Counted from the stretch's first letter, positions 1 to 9,349 are shown. The stretch is 64,000 nt of DNA from Pseudomonas sp. LP_7_YM (GCF_004364435.1 NZ_SOCT01000007.1:179703-243702); one strand, 5' to 3'. The notes: generated by a model from the letters alone, not told the origin. Translations and numbers: made by a program.

Positions 1-426
1 GAGCCTCTGGCTCAGCCGAACGCCATTGGGTTGCTCCAGCGCCTGTGTGACGCAGGCTACGAGGTTTCTCTGGAAACCAGCGGTGCCCTGGATATTTCCA
101 GAGTCGACCCTCGCGTCAGCCGTGTGGTCGATTTGAAGACACCCGGTTCGAAGGAAGTCGCGCGCAATCGGTATGAAAATATTGATCTACTAACCGCCAA
201 TGATCAGGTCAAGTTCGTGATCTGCTCAAGGGAAGACTATGAATGGGCCGTGTCCAAGATCATTCAGTACGGCCTTGAGCGTCGCGCGGGCGAAGTGTTG
301 TTCTCTCCCGTGCATCGCGATTTGAATGTTCGCGACCTAGCGGACTGGATCGTTGCCGACAACCTACCGGTGCGTCTGCAACTGCAGCTGCATAAAATTC
401 TCTGGAACGATGAACCGGGACGCTGA
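1..426 (+). CDS. queE: 7-carboxy-7-deazaguanine synthase, C-terminal part
   Basis: The reading frame is open from base 1, so the gene begins outside the window and only its last 141 residues are seen. QueE is a radical-SAM enzyme that converts 6-carboxy-tetrahydropterin to 7-carboxy-7-deazaguanine in queuosine synthesis. The radical-SAM cysteine motif lies upstream of the window. What remains is the C-terminal half of the barrel, opening with the family GGEPL-type segment (EPLAQPN), then SLETSG, and ending with the LQLHKILW segment typical of the family. queC follows 16 bp downstream, in the usual Pseudomonas pair. Identification rests on the C-terminal motifs plus queC. Confidence 0.93.
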   Translation, partial: EPLAQPNAIGLLQRLCDAGYEVSLETSGALDISRVDPRVSRVVDLKTPGSKEVARNRYENIDLLTANDQVKFVICSREDYEWAVSKIIQYGLERRAGEVLFSPVHRDLNVRDLADWIVADNLPVRLQLQLHKILWNDEPGR

Positions 427-442
427 CATGGGTGAATCAACG

Positions 443-1117
443 ATGACTGATAAAAGAGCGGTAATCCTGTTGTCTGGCGGTCTGGATTCGGCAACCGTGG
501 TGGCCATGGCCAAGGCCGATGGATTCAGCTGCTACACCATGAGCTTCGATTACGGCCAGCGGCACCGTGCCGAGTTGCAAGCGGCCGAGCGAGTGGCGAA
601 AGATCTGGGAGTGACCGAGCACAAGGTGATCGGTCTCAATCTGAATGGTATCGGCGGATCAGCCCTCACCGACACCAACATTGCCGTGCCGGAAACCCCG
701 GGTGAAGGCATCCCGGTGACCTACGTTCCTGCACGCAACACGGTTTTTTTGTCGCTGGCATTGGGCTGGGCCGAAGTACTGGGCGCGCGAGACATCTTCA
801 TCGGGGTAAACGCGGTCGATTACTCCGGTTACCCGGACTGCCGTCCCGAGTTCGTAGAATCCTTCGAACGCATGGCCAACCTCGCGACCAAGGCCGGGGT
901 AGAGGGCCAGGGTTTCACGATTCAGGCGCCGCTGCAGATGCTGAGCAAGGCCGATATCGTTAGGGCAGGCACGCGTCTGGGCGTGGATTACGCACTGACG
1001 GTTTCCTGCTACCAAGCTGATGATCAGGGCCGCGCATGCGCCAAATGCGACAGCTGCCGCCTGCGTGCAGAAGGCTTCGCAGCGGCCGGTGTTACCGACC
1101 CTACGCGTTATTTTTAA
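443..1117 (+). CDS. queC: 7-cyano-7-deazaguanine synthase
   Basis: QueC converts 7-carboxy-7-deazaguanine to preQ0 with ATP and ammonia, the step after QueE. The product has 224 residues, the normal family size. The PP-loop SGGLDS is at residues 11-16, and a C-terminal cluster of four cysteines (in SCYQ and ACAKCDSC) forms the structural zinc site. I chose the ATG at 443, which gives MTDKRAVILLSGG as in close relatives. An in-frame ATG at 428 would add five residues. The gene is probably co-transcribed with queE and is followed by the tRNA-Lys promoter. Confidence 0.95.
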   Translation: MTDKRAVILLSGGLDSATVVAMAKADGFSCYTMSFDYGQRHRAELQAAERVAKDLGVTEHKVIGLNLNGIGGSALTDTNIAVPETPGEGIPVTYVPARNTVFLSLALGWAEVLGARDIFIGVNAVDYSGYPDCRPEFVESFERMANLATKAGVEGQGFTIQAPLQMLSKADIVRAGTRLGVDYALTVSCYQADDQGRACAKCDSCRLRAEGFAAAGVTDPTRYF

Positions 1118-1136
1118 ATTATTTTCAAATCAGGTG

Positions 1137-1164
1137 TTGAATTACTGAGAAAAATCAGTAATAT
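1137..1164 (+). promoter_or_regulatory. Predicted promoter of tRNA-Lys
   Basis: A sigma-70-like promoter: -35 TTGAAT at 1137-1142, a 16-bp spacer and -10 TAATAT at 1159-1164, about 18 bp before the mature tRNA. A perfect 8-bp inverted repeat, ATTACTGA (1141-1148) and TCAGTAAT (1155-1162), fills the spacer. It could be the 3' hairpin of queC or an operator. Confidence 0.6.
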
Positions 1165-1181
1165 ACGCGCCACCACGAAGC

Positions 1182-1257
1182 GGGTCGTTAGCTCAGTTGG
1201 TAGAGCAGTTGGCTTTTAACCAATTGGTCGTAGGTTCGAATCCCACACGACCCACCA
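1182..1257 (+). tRNA. tRNA-Lys(TTT)
   Basis: A 76-nt cloverleaf with acceptor arms GGGTCGT and ACGACCC, D-loop AGCTCAGTTGGTAGAGC, anticodon TTT at 1215-1217, T-arm GGTTCGAATCC and an encoded CCA end. In P. aeruginosa the tRNA-Lys after queC is an integration site for PAPI-1-type islands, and the DNA to the right of this tRNA is variable. I found no second copy of its 3' end further along. Confidence 0.97.
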
Positions 1258-1264
1258 TCTTCAA

Positions 1265-1307
1265 AACCCGGAAGGCCCACGAAAGTGTGGATTTCCGGGT
1301 TTTTTTT
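1265..1307 (+). terminator. Rho-independent terminator after tRNA-Lys
   Basis: Stem AACCCGGAA (1265-1273) pairs with TTCCGGGTT (1293-1301) and is followed by a run of eight T residues ending at 1307. It sits 8 bp after the CCA end and should end the tRNA transcript. Confidence 0.88.
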
Positions 1308-1466
1308 CGTCTGAAGGAAAGCGGGGCGAGTGCTGGCTTTTCTCTGAAAGTTTACAAACTTACATGGGCGCGCAGCCATCTGTTGCCCACCACCGTTTTG
1401 AGCTGACGTGACATCAGTATTCATCTCAGTGCGTAAGGATGTGCAGAGCATTGCTCTGTCAGCATT

Positions 1467-1513
1467 ATGGCTACTGGGATAGGCCATCAGGGGGTGGCTG
1501 CACCAGTAGCCAT
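1467..1513. repeat. Perfect 11-bp inverted repeat
   Basis: ATGGCTACTGG at 1467-1477 and CCAGTAGCCAT at 1503-1513 are exact reverse complements separated by 25 bp. There is no T run on either side, so it is not a classic terminator. It lies in the geneless 1308-1572 stretch, where nothing else is recognisable. Confidence 0.6.
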
Positions 1514-1572
1514 CGCATGAAATCCCTCAAGGGGATGGGCAACGTCCGCTCTTTCGATAAGGCGAGTCCCGT

Positions 1573-2043
1573 CTATTTCGTCACGGCAATCAAATCGATC
1601 TCTACGGGCGCGTTTTTGGGTAATTGGTACACGCCTACCGAGGTGCGGGTATGAATACCGGCATCACCTAGCACACGGTGAAGGATATGCGATGCGCTAT
1701 TGGCCACTTCACTTTGATCCACGAAGCTGTCGGCCGATTGTACAAAGACGGTCATACGAACGATGGCCTTGATCTTATCCAAAGAGCCTGCCTGCTCTTG
1801 CAGTAACGCAAGGCAACGAAGCGCACAGATCGTCGCTGCCTCCTGCGCCTGACTCAGGCTGATGTCAGCACCAACCCTGCCAGGGTTAACAATCTCGTCG
1901 GCTATTCGCGGTATCTGTCCGCTGACGTAGATGTTGTCACCGTCCCGCACAGTTGCCGAATAATCGCCACCCCGCTTCAACCCGGCTTCGAACGAATAAC
2001 CCAACTGCTCCAAAACGCCGATAAATTGTTGGTCGCAAGACAT
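1573..2043 (-). CDS. RidA/YjgF family protein
   Basis: 156 residues covering a full YjgF/YER057c/UK114 fold. The C-terminal segment THTRTSVGV..LPKNAPVEID matches the RidA signature, and Arg133 is in the place of the residue that binds the substrate carboxylate in true RidA deaminases. True RidA proteins are about 130 residues and hydrolyse reactive enamines or imines. This longer form belongs to one of the related subgroups whose substrate is unknown. It is probably cytosolic, since there is no signal peptide. It stands alone, running back toward tRNA-Lys, with no partner gene to suggest a pathway. Confidence 0.85.
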   Translation of the reverse strand: MSCDQQFIGVLEQLGYSFEAGLKRGGDYSATVRDGDNIYVSGQIPRIADEIVNPGRVGADISLSQAQEAATICALRCLALLQEQAGSLDKIKAIVRMTVFVQSADSFVDQSEVANSASHILHRVLGDAGIHTRTSVGVYQLPKNAPVEIDLIAVTK

Positions 2044-2218
2044 AATTTGCTCCTGAACATAATCTCAACGTTAGATATCGCCAATAGCCTTCAGGAAGGA
2101 TTGTGAGAGGTTTTATGCGAAGCGGCGAGATACAGATCGATTCACAAATCGTCATACAGGGACAAAACGTCATATAGGTGCGGTGTGGCAATGATCCGCA
2201 CCACACGGCGTCCTCCTT

Positions 2219-2689
2219 ATGACACTCCCTGTTGCATTGTCGGGGACGGATGGCGCGTACTGCTTATCGGTGCCAGCCGGCTGCAGCTCGTTATGGCTTA
2301 CCGGCTTTAAGAAATCGCAGACCTACGATCCGATGACCTACGGTTATGGCGGTGAGTATGGCACCTGGTATCAGGGCGGAATCGTACGGTGAGTACATGC
2401 TGTTCAACAGCAATGTCGATATCGACATGCTCAGGCTGGCCGTGATCCCGCGTCAGGACCTGAACTTTGGCGTGATGGGCTCCAGGTTTCAGTTCGACAA
2501 AAGCCTGACCATGCGACCAGCCGTGATTTCACCGAGGAACTGGATCTGTATGCCAACTGGACCGTGACTCCGGCGGTGACCCTGACTGCGGTGTACGGTG
2601 TGGCCAAGCCAGGCGACGGCGCCAGGCAGGTCTACGGCGACGATAAGGTATCGAGTCTGTTTGAAACCCTGGTGACTTGGACGTTCTGA
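2219..2689 (+). pseudogene. Broken alginate-export-type outer-membrane porin
   Basis: Three pieces of one protein lie in successive frames. Frame 2 gives ...YGYGGEYGTWYQGGIV to a stop at about 2393. Frame 3 continues with YGEYMLFNSNVDIDMLRLAV to about 2510. Frame 2 resumes with RDFTEELDLYANWTVTP and ends at 2689 in LFETLVTWTF, a typical beta-barrel C-terminus ending in Phe. The GTWYQGEIVGEY..FNSN-type wording is that of the alginate_exp porin family. The N-terminal two thirds are missing. With two frameshifts and a truncation this cannot make a porin. Family assignment is from memory of the motif pattern. Confidence 0.6.
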
Positions 2690-2801
2690 TCCAGCAGCCC
2701 AACGGCATCGTCGATGAGCAAATGCGCGGTGGCCGTTATTCACCTGTTTATGTCTGGCACCAACCTGTAACCCCCGCAGCCACCGCTCTATATTCCCACG
2801 T

Positions 2802-3460
2802 ATGGTCGATGTGGTTCTCCACCCGCTGTACCTGGGGGCCGCCAGGAAGATTCTGCAAAAGCCGGTGTCGGTGTGGTTTGGCCACGAGCGCATCACCATC
2901 ACCCGCAGATCCAGATAGGCATGACCCAGGCCATCGAGATCCATCCGGGCCAGGGCAAGCAGCCGTTGCACCGGGACGACACCCGCTTTCTTTGGCGCCA
3001 TCCCAACTATGCCTGCGAGGCGCGTCTGCAGATCATGTTGGCAATGACCGAGTTCACGCAAGAGACCGGCGCTACCAAGGTCATCCCGGGCAGCCACAAA
3101 TGGGACGACGAGCGTCGCCCCGAACCTGAGGAAACCGTGGACGCGGTCATGGCAGTGGGTTCAGCCTTGCTGTTCATCGGATCCACCTACCACGGGACCA
3201 ACAGCAGCGACAAGCCGCGTCTGGGCTTGACCATGGGTATCGACCAGGGCTGCATTCGTCAGGAAGAGAACCAATACCTGTCGATACCGTTCGACGTGCT
3301 CAAAGGCTTGCCCGAAGAAGTGCAGCGCTTGCTGGGCTGGGATGCGGGCGAAAACTTCATGGGGTGGGTCGAGCAGGGCGGCAAGATGGTCAGTCCGATC
3401 ACCCACTTGCAATCCGATGACGTGCCGCGCTCTCTTGGCCTGATCGGCGGGATGCACTAA
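2802..3460 (+). pseudogene. Truncated, frameshifted phytanoyl-CoA dioxygenase family gene
   Basis: The main frame (from about 2873 to the stop at 3460) encodes a PhyH-type Fe(II)/2-oxoglutarate oxygenase core. The metal motif HxD is in LHRDDTRF, the substrate loop in GATKVIPGSHKWD, and the distal His and Arg in STYHGTN..PRLGL. The preceding piece, VDVVLHPLYLGAARKIL from 2802, is in another frame and stops at 2916, so a frameshift lies near 2880-2915. The usual first 60-80 residues are absent. The metal ligands survive, so decay may be recent, but a working enzyme is unlikely. Confidence 0.7.
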
Positions 3461-3480
3461 ACACACAGCGTTAACCTTGA

Positions 3481-3502
3481 GCAGCCCACGGGCTGCTTTT
3501 TT
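3481..3502 (+). terminator. Rho-independent terminator
   Basis: GCAGCC (3481-3486) and GGCTGC (3491-3496) form a 6-bp stem with a short loop, followed by six T residues. It closes the PhyH remnant and separates it from the chemoreceptor gene. Confidence 0.8.
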
Positions 3503-3614
3503 AGCGCTGATTTCTGCGGTCCACTGCACCTTTCGTCGGCCTGAATTAAGGCCGTATTGCGTTAGCCGATATGAAGGTAATGGCTCACTCATGGATCGGA
3601 GAAAAACACACCGC

Positions 3615-5240
3615 ATGAACATACGTACGATGAACCTGGCGCCGAGAGCAGCTGTTTTCTTTTCCCTGATCGTGCTCGTGGTATTCGCACTGGGGACGGT
3701 GGCCGCATTGCAAATGGGCAAACTGCGCGCCACCGAGCAGGACGTTGAGACCAACTGGATGGCCAGCATCCGCCAGACCGCGCAGATAGATGGCAGCCTG
3801 CTGCGTCTGCGATTGGAAAGTCTGCGCGCCAGCACCGCCACTGACCCGCAGCTCCGCCAGGAGACGTTAAGCACTTTCGGCGGTTTCAGGACCGCTTACG
3901 TCAATGCCCTTCAGGGTTACGGGTCGCTGGTTGCCAATGATAAGGACAGGGCGCTTTATCAAGGCATCCAGGCCACTTCTGCGGATTACGGGAAAGTGCT
4001 GGATGCTTTGGAAACCCTGCTTCACGCCGGGGACAACGCCGCCGCCTCAGCGTCAATCAACAACGACATCCGCCCATTGGCGAATCGACTGATGGAGCAG
4101 GTTGGCCAGCTAACCGCCTTCAACAATGAGGGGGCCAAACAGGCCGGGATGACTGCCGCACATGTTTACTCCAGCGGTATTACGCTGGTCATTACGCTGG
4201 TCAGTTGCGCCGTGCTCCTCACCGTAGTGCTGGCAACATTGCTGACTCGTAGCATCACCTCACCGATCAGTGCGGCGCTGGCGGTGGCCGAGCGTATTGC
4301 AGGCAGTGATCTGTCGCGGGAAATTCAGTCCAGCGGCCATGACGAAGCCGGCCGGCTGCTAAGTGCGCTTGCGAAGATGCAAACGAACCTCAAGAACACC
4401 ATCGCTCATATCGCCGATTCCTCCACGCAACTGGCCTCCGCTTCCGAGGAAATGACAGCTGTGACCGAAGATGCCAGTCACGGTCTGGCCCGCCAAAACG
4501 ATGAAGTCAATCAAGCAGCCACAGCCGTTAACGAAATGAGTGCAGCGGTGGATGAGGTGGCGCGCAACGCCGAAGAGGCTTCGAAAGCTTCGCGCCAATC
4601 CCAGGAGTTCACCCGTACCGGCATCGAAAATGTCGCGCAGACCCTCAAAGCCATCGAGGGGTTGGCTGGCAACGTTGCCGTCACTGATGCGCAGGTCAGA
4701 ACCTTGTCGAGCCGGGCCCAGGACATCGGCAAAGTGGTGGAAGTCATCCGGGCAATTGCTGAACAGACCAATCTATTGGCCTTGAACGCAGCGATCGAAG
4801 CCGCTCGTGCGGGGGAGCAGGGTCGCGGTTTCGCAGTGGTGGCCGACGAGGTCAGAGCCCTGGCCTATCGCACTCAGCAGTCGACCCAGGAAATCGAACA
4901 AATGATCACCGCCATCCAGAGCGATTCCAGCCAAGCGGTGAGCGCCATGAGCTTGAGTACCGAGATGGCTGCCAACTCCATCGCAGTGGCACAGAACGCT
5001 GACGTCTCGTTGCGCCAGATCGCTGAAGCCATTGCCCAGATCAACGATCGCAACTTGCTGATCGCAGCGGCCACCGAGGAGCAGGCTCAGGTGGCGCGGG
5101 AAGTGGACCGCAACCTCACAAGCATTCGCGACTTGTCGTCGCAGAGCGCTGCAGCGGGGAGCCAAACGGCCAGTGCGTGCGGCGAGATGTCCAGTCTGGC
5201 GGTCAATTTGAACCAGTTGGTGTCGCGCTTCAAGGTTTAG
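3615..5240 (+). CDS. Methyl-accepting chemotaxis protein, 4HB type
   Basis: A transmembrane chemoreceptor of 541 residues. It has an N-terminal membrane helix (about residues 12-32) and a periplasmic helical region of about 150 residues with the look of a four-helix-bundle sensor. A second membrane helix (about 190-212) is followed by HAMP and a long signalling coiled coil. The conserved kinase-control tip reads EQTNLLALNAAIEAARAGEQ and continues GRGFAVVADEVRALA. It should feed CheA/CheW; the ligand cannot be told. The start is uncertain. The ATG at 3615 has a GGAG 13 bp upstream, and ATGs at 3591 and 3630 are also in frame. It stands alone. Confidence 0.9.
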   Translation: MNIRTMNLAPRAAVFFSLIVLVVFALGTVAALQMGKLRATEQDVETNWMASIRQTAQIDGSLLRLRLESLRASTATDPQLRQETLSTFGGFRTAYVNALQGYGSLVANDKDRALYQGIQATSADYGKVLDALETLLHAGDNAAASASINNDIRPLANRLMEQVGQLTAFNNEGAKQAGMTAAHVYSSGITLVITLVSCAVLLTVVLATLLTRSITSPISAALAVAERIAGSDLSREIQSSGHDEAGRLLSALAKMQTNLKNTIAHIADSSTQLASASEEMTAVTEDASHGLARQNDEVNQAATAVNEMSAAVDEVARNAEEASKASRQSQEFTRTGIENVAQTLKAIEGLAGNVAVTDAQVRTLSSRAQDIGKVVEVIRAIAEQTNLLALNAAIEAARAGEQGRGFAVVADEVRALAYRTQQSTQEIEQMITAIQSDSSQAVSAMSLSTEMAANSIAVAQNADVSLRQIAEAIAQINDRNLLIAAATEEQAQVAREVDRNLTSIRDLSSQSAAAGSQTASACGEMSSLAVNLNQLVSRFKV

Positions 5241-5487
5241 GACAGGCCATTGAGGCCGGTCATGGTGATCGGCCAAATGCAGAGACACGATCCCACTGCA
5301 TTTGGTTTTGCATGGACCTGGCATGACGACATGGCCGAATCAGGGCGCACGATAAAGCTGTGCAACGCGCGGCCAGCCAAAGAAAGGTGCCGAGTTCAGG
5401 AAAACTCCCCAAGTGCCAAAGGCCAGCAGCCTTGCCGTGTGTAATCAGCACGATGCATGATGAGGTCTCCTATCTGAGAACATTTCC

Positions 5488-6210
5488 ATGCTTGAACTCG
5501 ATCCCCTTCCCCAAGTCATTACCTTCGACTGCTACGGCACTCTCGTCCAATGGCATCAAGCAATGCGCCAGGCTGCCGGCGCAATTCTCAACAAGCACCT
5601 GGGGGCCATAGCGACGCAGGAACAAGCCACCGGCTTGGCAGACCGGCTGCGAGGGATAGCGATGGAGCACCAACAGCGGTCTCCCTTTCGCGAGTACGAG
5701 GCGGTCCTGAAAGCCAGTCTCAACGAGGCATTGTCTGAAAATGGTCATGAAGCTACGGCGCAAGACCTGGATACGCTGTTGGCAACGTTGGGAAGAATCG
5801 CGCCCCATCCTGAAGTGCCAGCCGCGCTCAGCCGCCTGCGCGAACATTACCGGATCGCCATTATCAGCAACACCAGTGACAAACTTATCGCTGGAACCGT
5901 CAATGCGATCGGCACGCCCGTTGATTTCGTGGTGACTGCCCAGCAGGCGCAAGCCTACAAACCCGATCACCGTCTATTCCTCCATGCCTATTCCCTCATG
6001 GGGATCACGAAAGAAGAAACGATCCACGTAGCCATGGGTCAGTTCTCTGACCTGAAGGTTTGCCACGAACTCGGCATCCGGTCTGTCTGGATCGACCGGG
6101 AAGGAGAGCCCCTTCATGCTGCCTGGCAACCTGACGCGGTGCTCAAGGATCTTTCCAGACTGCCGGAGTTGTTGATTCCGTCCTCAAGCAAGTTCGACAG
6201 TGGACGTTGA
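5488..6210 (+). CDS. Haloacid dehalogenase type II-like HAD hydrolase
   Basis: 240 residues, typical for L-2-haloacid-dehalogenase-like members of the HAD superfamily. Motif I is FDCYGTL with nucleophile Asp14. Motif II is SNTS at 127-130, motif III is the Lys in YKPD (158), and the motif IV region is AMGQFSDLK at 182-190. The FDCYGTL variant, with Tyr where phosphatases have Asp, is characteristic of C-halide hydrolases. Many such genes nevertheless act on unknown substrates. The neighbouring genes are signalling proteins and give no pathway. The ATG at 5488 is the first start that keeps the whole fold. Confidence 0.85.
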   Translation: MLELDPLPQVITFDCYGTLVQWHQAMRQAAGAILNKHLGAIATQEQATGLADRLRGIAMEHQQRSPFREYEAVLKASLNEALSENGHEATAQDLDTLLATLGRIAPHPEVPAALSRLREHYRIAIISNTSDKLIAGTVNAIGTPVDFVVTAQQAQAYKPDHRLFLHAYSLMGITKEETIHVAMGQFSDLKVCHELGIRSVWIDREGEPLHAAWQPDAVLKDLSRLPELLIPSSSKFDSGR

Positions 6211-6614
6211 CACTTCTCAGCAGTCCGAAGGGTAATCGCTTTGGCAGCCGCTGCTCTACTCAAGAACACTCACGGCCGAGTTCATGCAACACGGTACGAA
6301 GGGCAGTGGAAGCCCTGGTTCAGAGCCTTGGCAATGTCAGTCACTTTTCCTTTTTCCAGGTTCGCGTTAGTGCTGATCCGAGCATGACCTTTTTGCGCAA
6401 AGACGGATTATAAAGACTAAAGTCTGGATGAGCGGTCATGTGTGGATTGCACTTACTTAGCTGGCTAATAATAAACTCGGACCGGCGGTCCGGGTCTGTA
6501 TATCTATTTATTTGTAAAAGTGCGACGTTAGTTCGCTGTGCGTCATACTCCGAATTATGGCCGCACTGGCATTTTGATTTCATACTTTCTTGAAGTCTCT
6601 CGGAGCATGGATGC
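6211..6614. other. Geneless, AT-richer upstream region
   Basis: No convincing coding region. A short inverted repeat, CGGACC (6478-6483) and GGTCCG (6487-6492) around a 3-bp centre, lies about 120 bp before the GGDEF-EAL gene and could be an operator for it. The stretch just after it is AT-rich and would suit a promoter, but I cannot name -35 and -10 boxes. Confidence 0.35.
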
Positions 6615-8759
6615 ATGGCTATCCCGATATTTATACTTTGTGGAGTTCGCGAAAACGCTACCTTTATTAAGCAGTTTGCTGCCAATGATGAAGATTGGCT
6701 GATAACGTTTTTCCAGACTTCCGCCTCAGTTATTCGCCATCTAAAAAAACACTCAGCCGATGTTATTATCGTCAGTATGGCTCGGGGTCGATTCAAGGAC
6801 CTGGCCAGATTCAGTCGATTTTATGATGCCATGTCCCATATGCCCGTTTTAATGAGTGGCGCTGAGCATCAACGCTGCGCCGCTGAGGCCTTCATCGCCT
6901 GCGGGGCGCAAGGTTTTGGCAGTTGCGATGCAAAAGATAGCCTTGCCAGTGTCCAGATCGTTCGTGATCTGGTCCTGCGTTTTCGGCTGCATAGTCAGCT
7001 CAAGAGCAGCGCGGTGCGAGCCGAGGTCACGCTCAATGCCATCAGTGACGGGGTGATCGGCGCTGACACCGATGGCAATATCGACTTTATCAATCCGGCA
7101 GCCGAGGTGCTGACCGGCTGGTCCAAGTCCTCGGCCACAGGGCAACCAATCGGCAAGGTGATGTCCATCGATCTCGATGATTCTTTGGGATACGAGCCAC
7201 ATCCGGTGCAAATGGCCCTGCAAAAGCGCTCTACGACGGGTCTCAGTGCAGGCGCGGTGTTAGTCAAGCGCGACGGCAGTCGGGTGGATATAGAAGATTC
7301 GGTGGCCCCGATCATCGATTATCGCGGCAACCTGACCGGGGCGGTGGTGGTGTTTCATGACGTCTCGGTAGAGCGTGCCATGAAAGTGAAAATGACCTAC
7401 CTGGCCGAGCACGACTACCTCACTCAGCTCCCCAATCGCGTGCTGTTCCAGGATCGCCTGGAGCAGGCGGTTCGCGCTGCGCGGCGTCATCGCCAACGCC
7501 TTGCGGTGATGTTCATTGATCTGGACAACTTCAAACATATCAATGACTCCCTTGGACATGCGGTAGGCGACCAACTCTTGGTCTCGGTGGCCAAAACCCT
7601 GACCCGCAGTGTCCGCGCTTCGGACACCGTAAGTCGTCAGGGCGGTGATGAATTCGTGGTACTGCTGCCGACATTGCAGGTGGATGAGGATGTCGAAGTC
7701 ATTGCCAGGAAGATCCTGCAGGGCGTTACCGAGGGACATCAGTTAAATGAACGAACGCTTTATATCTCGGCCAGTATCGGTATCAGTTTTTACCCCTCTG
7801 ACGCCACCAACGTCGAAGACCTGATCAAACATGCGGACACAGCGCTCTACGATGCAAAAATAAAGGGCCGCAATCGTTATCAATTCTTCATGCCGGCGAT
7901 GAACGCCAAGGCTGTGGAACGCCAGCTCATCGAAGCGGATCTGCGCAGCGCCATCGATCTTGGACAGTTCATTCTGCATTATCAGCCGAAGGTGGATCTG
8001 AGCAGCGGGCGAATCACCGGCGTCGAAGCGTTGGTGCGCTGGTGTCACCCACGTGAGGGAATGATTTCACCCTCGCGTTTTATCGGTATCGCCGAAGACA
8101 GCAAGTTGATCATCCCGATTGGCGACTGGGTTGTACGCACCGCTTGCCAACAGATACGCAAATGGGGCGAGCAAGGTCTGGACAATGTCTGTGTCGCAGT
8201 AAACGTGTCGACCATTGAATTACTGCAGACCTGTTACGTCGACAATATCCTGGCCATTCTCAAAGAAACTGGCATCGCACCGGGGGCCTTGCAGCTGGAG
8301 TTGACGGAAACGGTGCTGATGTCCGATCTGCCATTCAATTTTCAGGTGCTCTCGCGTCTCAAGGCTGCCGGGCTTAGCCTGGCGCTGGACGACTTTGGCA
8401 CCGGAGCTTCCAGTCTGGCCTATTTGACCCAACTGCCTTTCGACGTATTGAAGATCGACCAATCCTTCATTCGCCACGTTAACTTGCGCACAGATAATTC
8501 TGCGGTGGTTGCCGCGATTCTCGCCATGGGTAAAAGCCTGCAGCACTGCGTGGTTGCCGAAGGTATCGAGGACTCTCTGGAGTTGGGCTTTTTGCGACAA
8601 CATGGTTGTCAGGAAGGGCAGGGCTACCTGTTCAGCCGGCCCTTGAGCGAGACCCAGGTGACCACCCTGTTGCTCGCTGGCAGCGTGGGCATACCAGCGG
8701 GTTCGAGTGCCATTGACCGGCCTCGCCAGTCTGGAACGCAACATGATCGGCTAGCATAA
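6615..8759 (+). CDS. PAS-GGDEF-EAL cyclic-di-GMP protein
   Basis: 714 residues. An N-terminal region (about 1-130) looks like a degenerate receiver domain. It is followed by a PAS sensor (about 140-255) and a GGDEF domain with intact GGDEF at 343-347. The EAL domain has EAL at 471-473 and the DDFGTG metal loop at 592-597. Both catalytic signatures are kept, so it could make and break c-di-GMP; in such hybrids one activity usually dominates. No membrane segment is visible, so the protein should be cytosolic. The receiver-like part has no clear phospho-Asp. It lies alone, with a possible operator upstream at 6478-6492. Confidence 0.93.
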   Translation: MAIPIFILCGVRENATFIKQFAANDEDWLITFFQTSASVIRHLKKHSADVIIVSMARGRFKDLARFSRFYDAMSHMPVLMSGAEHQRCAAEAFIACGAQGFGSCDAKDSLASVQIVRDLVLRFRLHSQLKSSAVRAEVTLNAISDGVIGADTDGNIDFINPAAEVLTGWSKSSATGQPIGKVMSIDLDDSLGYEPHPVQMALQKRSTTGLSAGAVLVKRDGSRVDIEDSVAPIIDYRGNLTGAVVVFHDVSVERAMKVKMTYLAEHDYLTQLPNRVLFQDRLEQAVRAARRHRQRLAVMFIDLDNFKHINDSLGHAVGDQLLVSVAKTLTRSVRASDTVSRQGGDEFVVLLPTLQVDEDVEVIARKILQGVTEGHQLNERTLYISASIGISFYPSDATNVEDLIKHADTALYDAKIKGRNRYQFFMPAMNAKAVERQLIEADLRSAIDLGQFILHYQPKVDLSSGRITGVEALVRWCHPREGMISPSRFIGIAEDSKLIIPIGDWVVRTACQQIRKWGEQGLDNVCVAVNVSTIELLQTCYVDNILAILKETGIAPGALQLELTETVLMSDLPFNFQVLSRLKAAGLSLALDDFGTGASSLAYLTQLPFDVLKIDQSFIRHVNLRTDNSAVVAAILAMGKSLQHCVVAEGIEDSLELGFLRQHGCQEGQGYLFSRPLSETQVTTLLLAGSVGIPAGSSAIDRPRQSGTQHDRLA

Positions 8760-8813
8760 GCCTGTGCAGCCCACGCAGACTCACCTATTCGTGCAGGAGG
8801 CTTGCGCCCTGTC

Positions 8814-9089
8814 TCATTTTTTTTCCGGCTCTTTTATATAACCAGGCGAAGCCAGAGAAGGGGGTTGGTGACGATCTTCGGTCGCACGTGCGTCGCGAGC
8901 CGCTGCATAATCCTTGTCTGCCTGCGTCTTCTCATCCGCAGCTTGCTGAGGGTTGCCCTCAGCCTGTTTCTGATCGGCAGTCTCTACGTGCTTGTTAGCA
9001 TCCTGCACATGGTCTTCGGATGACTTGTCACAACCGGCAAGACCCATTGCAGCAATCAACAGCAACGGCAGGGTAAATTTGTTAGTCAT
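8814..9089 (-). CDS. Small hydrophilic lipoprotein
   Basis: 91 residues with a clear lipoprotein signal: MTNKFTLPLLLIAAMGLAGC, lipobox LAGC and Cys20. The residue after Cys is Asp, the classic inner-membrane retention signal in E. coli, although the rule is weaker in Pseudomonas. The mature part is Asp/Glu/Lys/Ala/Gln-rich, helical and without recognisable domains. The start at 9089 puts the hydrophobic core at the right place; an upstream in-frame start at 9164 would spoil the signal. It runs convergent to the GGDEF-EAL gene. Function unknown; small proteins of this composition are often linked to envelope stress. Confidence 0.75.
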   Translation of the reverse strand: MTNKFTLPLLLIAAMGLAGCDKSSEDHVQDANKHVETADQKQAEGNPQQAADEKTQADKDYAAARDARATEDRHQPPSLASPGYIKEPEKK

Positions 9090-9349
9090 TCTGAGCGCCT
9101 TTATACAATGGACCTGTTCGAAACGCGTCAGGCTCGATTGGTTCAATGCGAAAGTGCCTTTCACTCAGCAATTACCTTGCGAAATAACAGGAAAGATAGT
9201 TCCTGTCGCTGAATACCAAACCCCACCCAAGTGTTTTACCAAACTGAAAAATGATGGACGCTCAATGACTGCATTTGGTTTTTTTGTCTCGATCAGCCTA
9301 TTACGCAAGTGCCGGACATCGAGGTCGTCAGCCGGACCTCATGAACCCG

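Noticed and set aside
1182..1257. Search for an attR copy of the tRNA-Lys 3' end further right
   Set aside because: I noticed no second copy of the GGTTCGAATCCCACACGACC segment in the window, so no simple tRNA-Lys island boundary can be drawn.
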